Positions 63,025 to 64,000 of a stretch of 64,000 bases of DNA are shown here, piece after piece. The position numbers were made by a program, and so were the translations under genes. The stretch is taken from assembly GCF_024713975.1 (NCBI RefSeq), contig NC_091097.1:5058361-5122360 (forward strand), read 5' to 3'. Within the stretch, counting starts at the first letter, position 1; each line of letters begins with the position of its first letter. The stretch is from Paralichthys olivaceus (Eukaryota; Chordata; Actinopteri; Pleuronectiformes; Paralichthyidae). The notes under the pieces were generated by a model. It saw only the letters and a list, made by a program, of their open reading frames with translations, made no database searches and was not told the DNA's origin.

Positions 63025-64000
63025 AGATTAGTATTTCTGGAAATGTTTTTTTTTTCTTAACTTCTATTAGAGCTCCACCTTTAAAAGGACATTTAACTGA
63101 AACCTAAATTGATCTGGAACAGAAGTGAGAGAACAGACAACAACAATTAACACTAATAACAACACACCAAAATCACATGATGTATATATACATATATATA
63201 CACAAGGTTTCACGGAACATAAAATGAAGATGAATGCATAAAACCATTTAACAAGTGTTTAACACGCTCAACTGAAGATGAGAATCTGCTCATTAATACT
63301 GCAGCCGCTCACTAATTATTCAACTGTAAAAAATACTTTAGCTTCAACTCACATCTTCAGCTAAAAATCAAGACGGAAAGCGCAGCAGGACTAAAACAGT
63401 AAAAGAGCGGCCTGCAGGTTGAAATGGACGTCAAGCAAATCCACCTTTAACCCCCTGTCAGCGGTGCAGTTATCAGCAGCAGCTGGTATGTTGATGACAT
63501 TTGTAGAAATCCCTGTGAAGCAGGGTTAGAGTTACTGCGGTGAACATGTGACTTTCAGCGGGAGAGGATTACGTACAAGTGCTGAAGGTAACCCCCCCCC
63601 CGAGAAAAGAGGTCAGGACAAAGAGGAGGAAGAAGAGGACTCAAGGAGCTGACAGGTTGTTGTCTAACACGCTGGTACAACAAACTTCACTCATTCATTT
63701 GTTCATAATAATAACTTTAATTATATTTCACCTTTCATAACAGCCATTACAAAGGGCTTCACAGAGAGGACAAATAAAGATACCGTCCTGTCCACACTCA
63801 TAAGGATGTCCACATGGTAAAAAGAATATGATATGAGACCATTTTCCTATCGTCTGATCATAAGCATTGATTGTAATGTAAAATCTCCTTGTGAGAGAGC
63901 CTGTAAACACACACTCTGCCTCGCTGCTGTGTATGAGGAGATGCTGTGATGAATTTTCAAGATGACAAGCTGCTGTTCACACTTGCTTCCGCCCATTGCT
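63025..64000. other. Myosin 3' UTR and downstream flank
   Basis: No canonical polyadenylation hexamer was noticed within 200 nt of the stop, where skeletal myosin genes usually have one; AATAAA occurs at 63773-63778. The latter lies in a retroposon-tail fragment (63715-63790: TATTTCACCTTTCATAACAG then AAAGGGCTTCACAGAG). A poly-C run is at about 63592-63601. No further exon is visible, so the next gene is off the window. Confidence 0.4.

Overview
The window is a gene-dense piece of a vertebrate nuclear genome, almost certainly a ray-finned (teleost) fish. The evidence is spliced genes with GT-AG introns mostly below 1 kb, AATAAA signals, and many short dispersed elements of kinds common in fish introns. 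Five genes can be named from their spliced protein products, and a sixth, unrecognised gene probably begins near the left edge. No bacterial, viral, CRISPR or RNA-gene signal was seen.

Layout, left to right. (1) 1-2.7 kb: an unrecognised minus-strand first coding exon (1688-1786) with a CCAAT/CRE promoter behind it. (2) 2.96-16.65 kb, minus: elac2 (RNase Z, tRNA 3'-end processing), 24 coding exons. (3) 16.7-18.9 kb: AT-rich spacer holding the elac2 promoter. (4) 18.99-33.43 kb, minus: map2k4 (MKK4, kinase of the JNK/p38 pathways), 11 constitutive coding exons plus a 33-nt cassette exon. (5) 33.4-35.6 kb: divergent promoter region. (6) 35.60-37.38 kb, plus: tmem220, six exons. (7) 38.31-42.08 kb, plus: sco1 (copper delivery to cytochrome c oxidase), seven exons. 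(8) 42.1-47.5 kb: spacer with repeats and a muscle-type TATA promoter. (9) 47.5-63.0 kb, plus: a complete fast-skeletal-type sarcomeric myosin heavy chain, 38 coding exons and 1,934 codons. (10) 63.0-64.0 kb: downstream sequence with a repeat fragment.

The genes do not form one pathway; the neighbourhood is conserved synteny. From memory, human 17p13-p12 carries MYH3-SCO1-ADPRM-TMEM220, with MAP2K4 and ELAC2 further along. The fish segment keeps this set in compressed form, without ADPRM, PIRT, SHISA6, DNAH9, ZNF18, MYOCD or ARHGAP44 in the gaps. elac2 and sco1 both serve mitochondrial gene expression or respiration.

The most interesting items are the 11-residue map2k4 cassette exon (known from human MAP2K4), a second possible 36-nt in-phase micro-exon beside it, the unrecognised minus-strand first exon, a roughly 1.15 kb DNA transposon with inverted ends holding nested repeats, and several repeat families that can be defined by comparing copies inside this one window. 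I found no convincing undescribed molecular system. Exon boundaries were read by eye from splice signals, reading-frame continuity and remembered protein families; nothing was aligned by computer.
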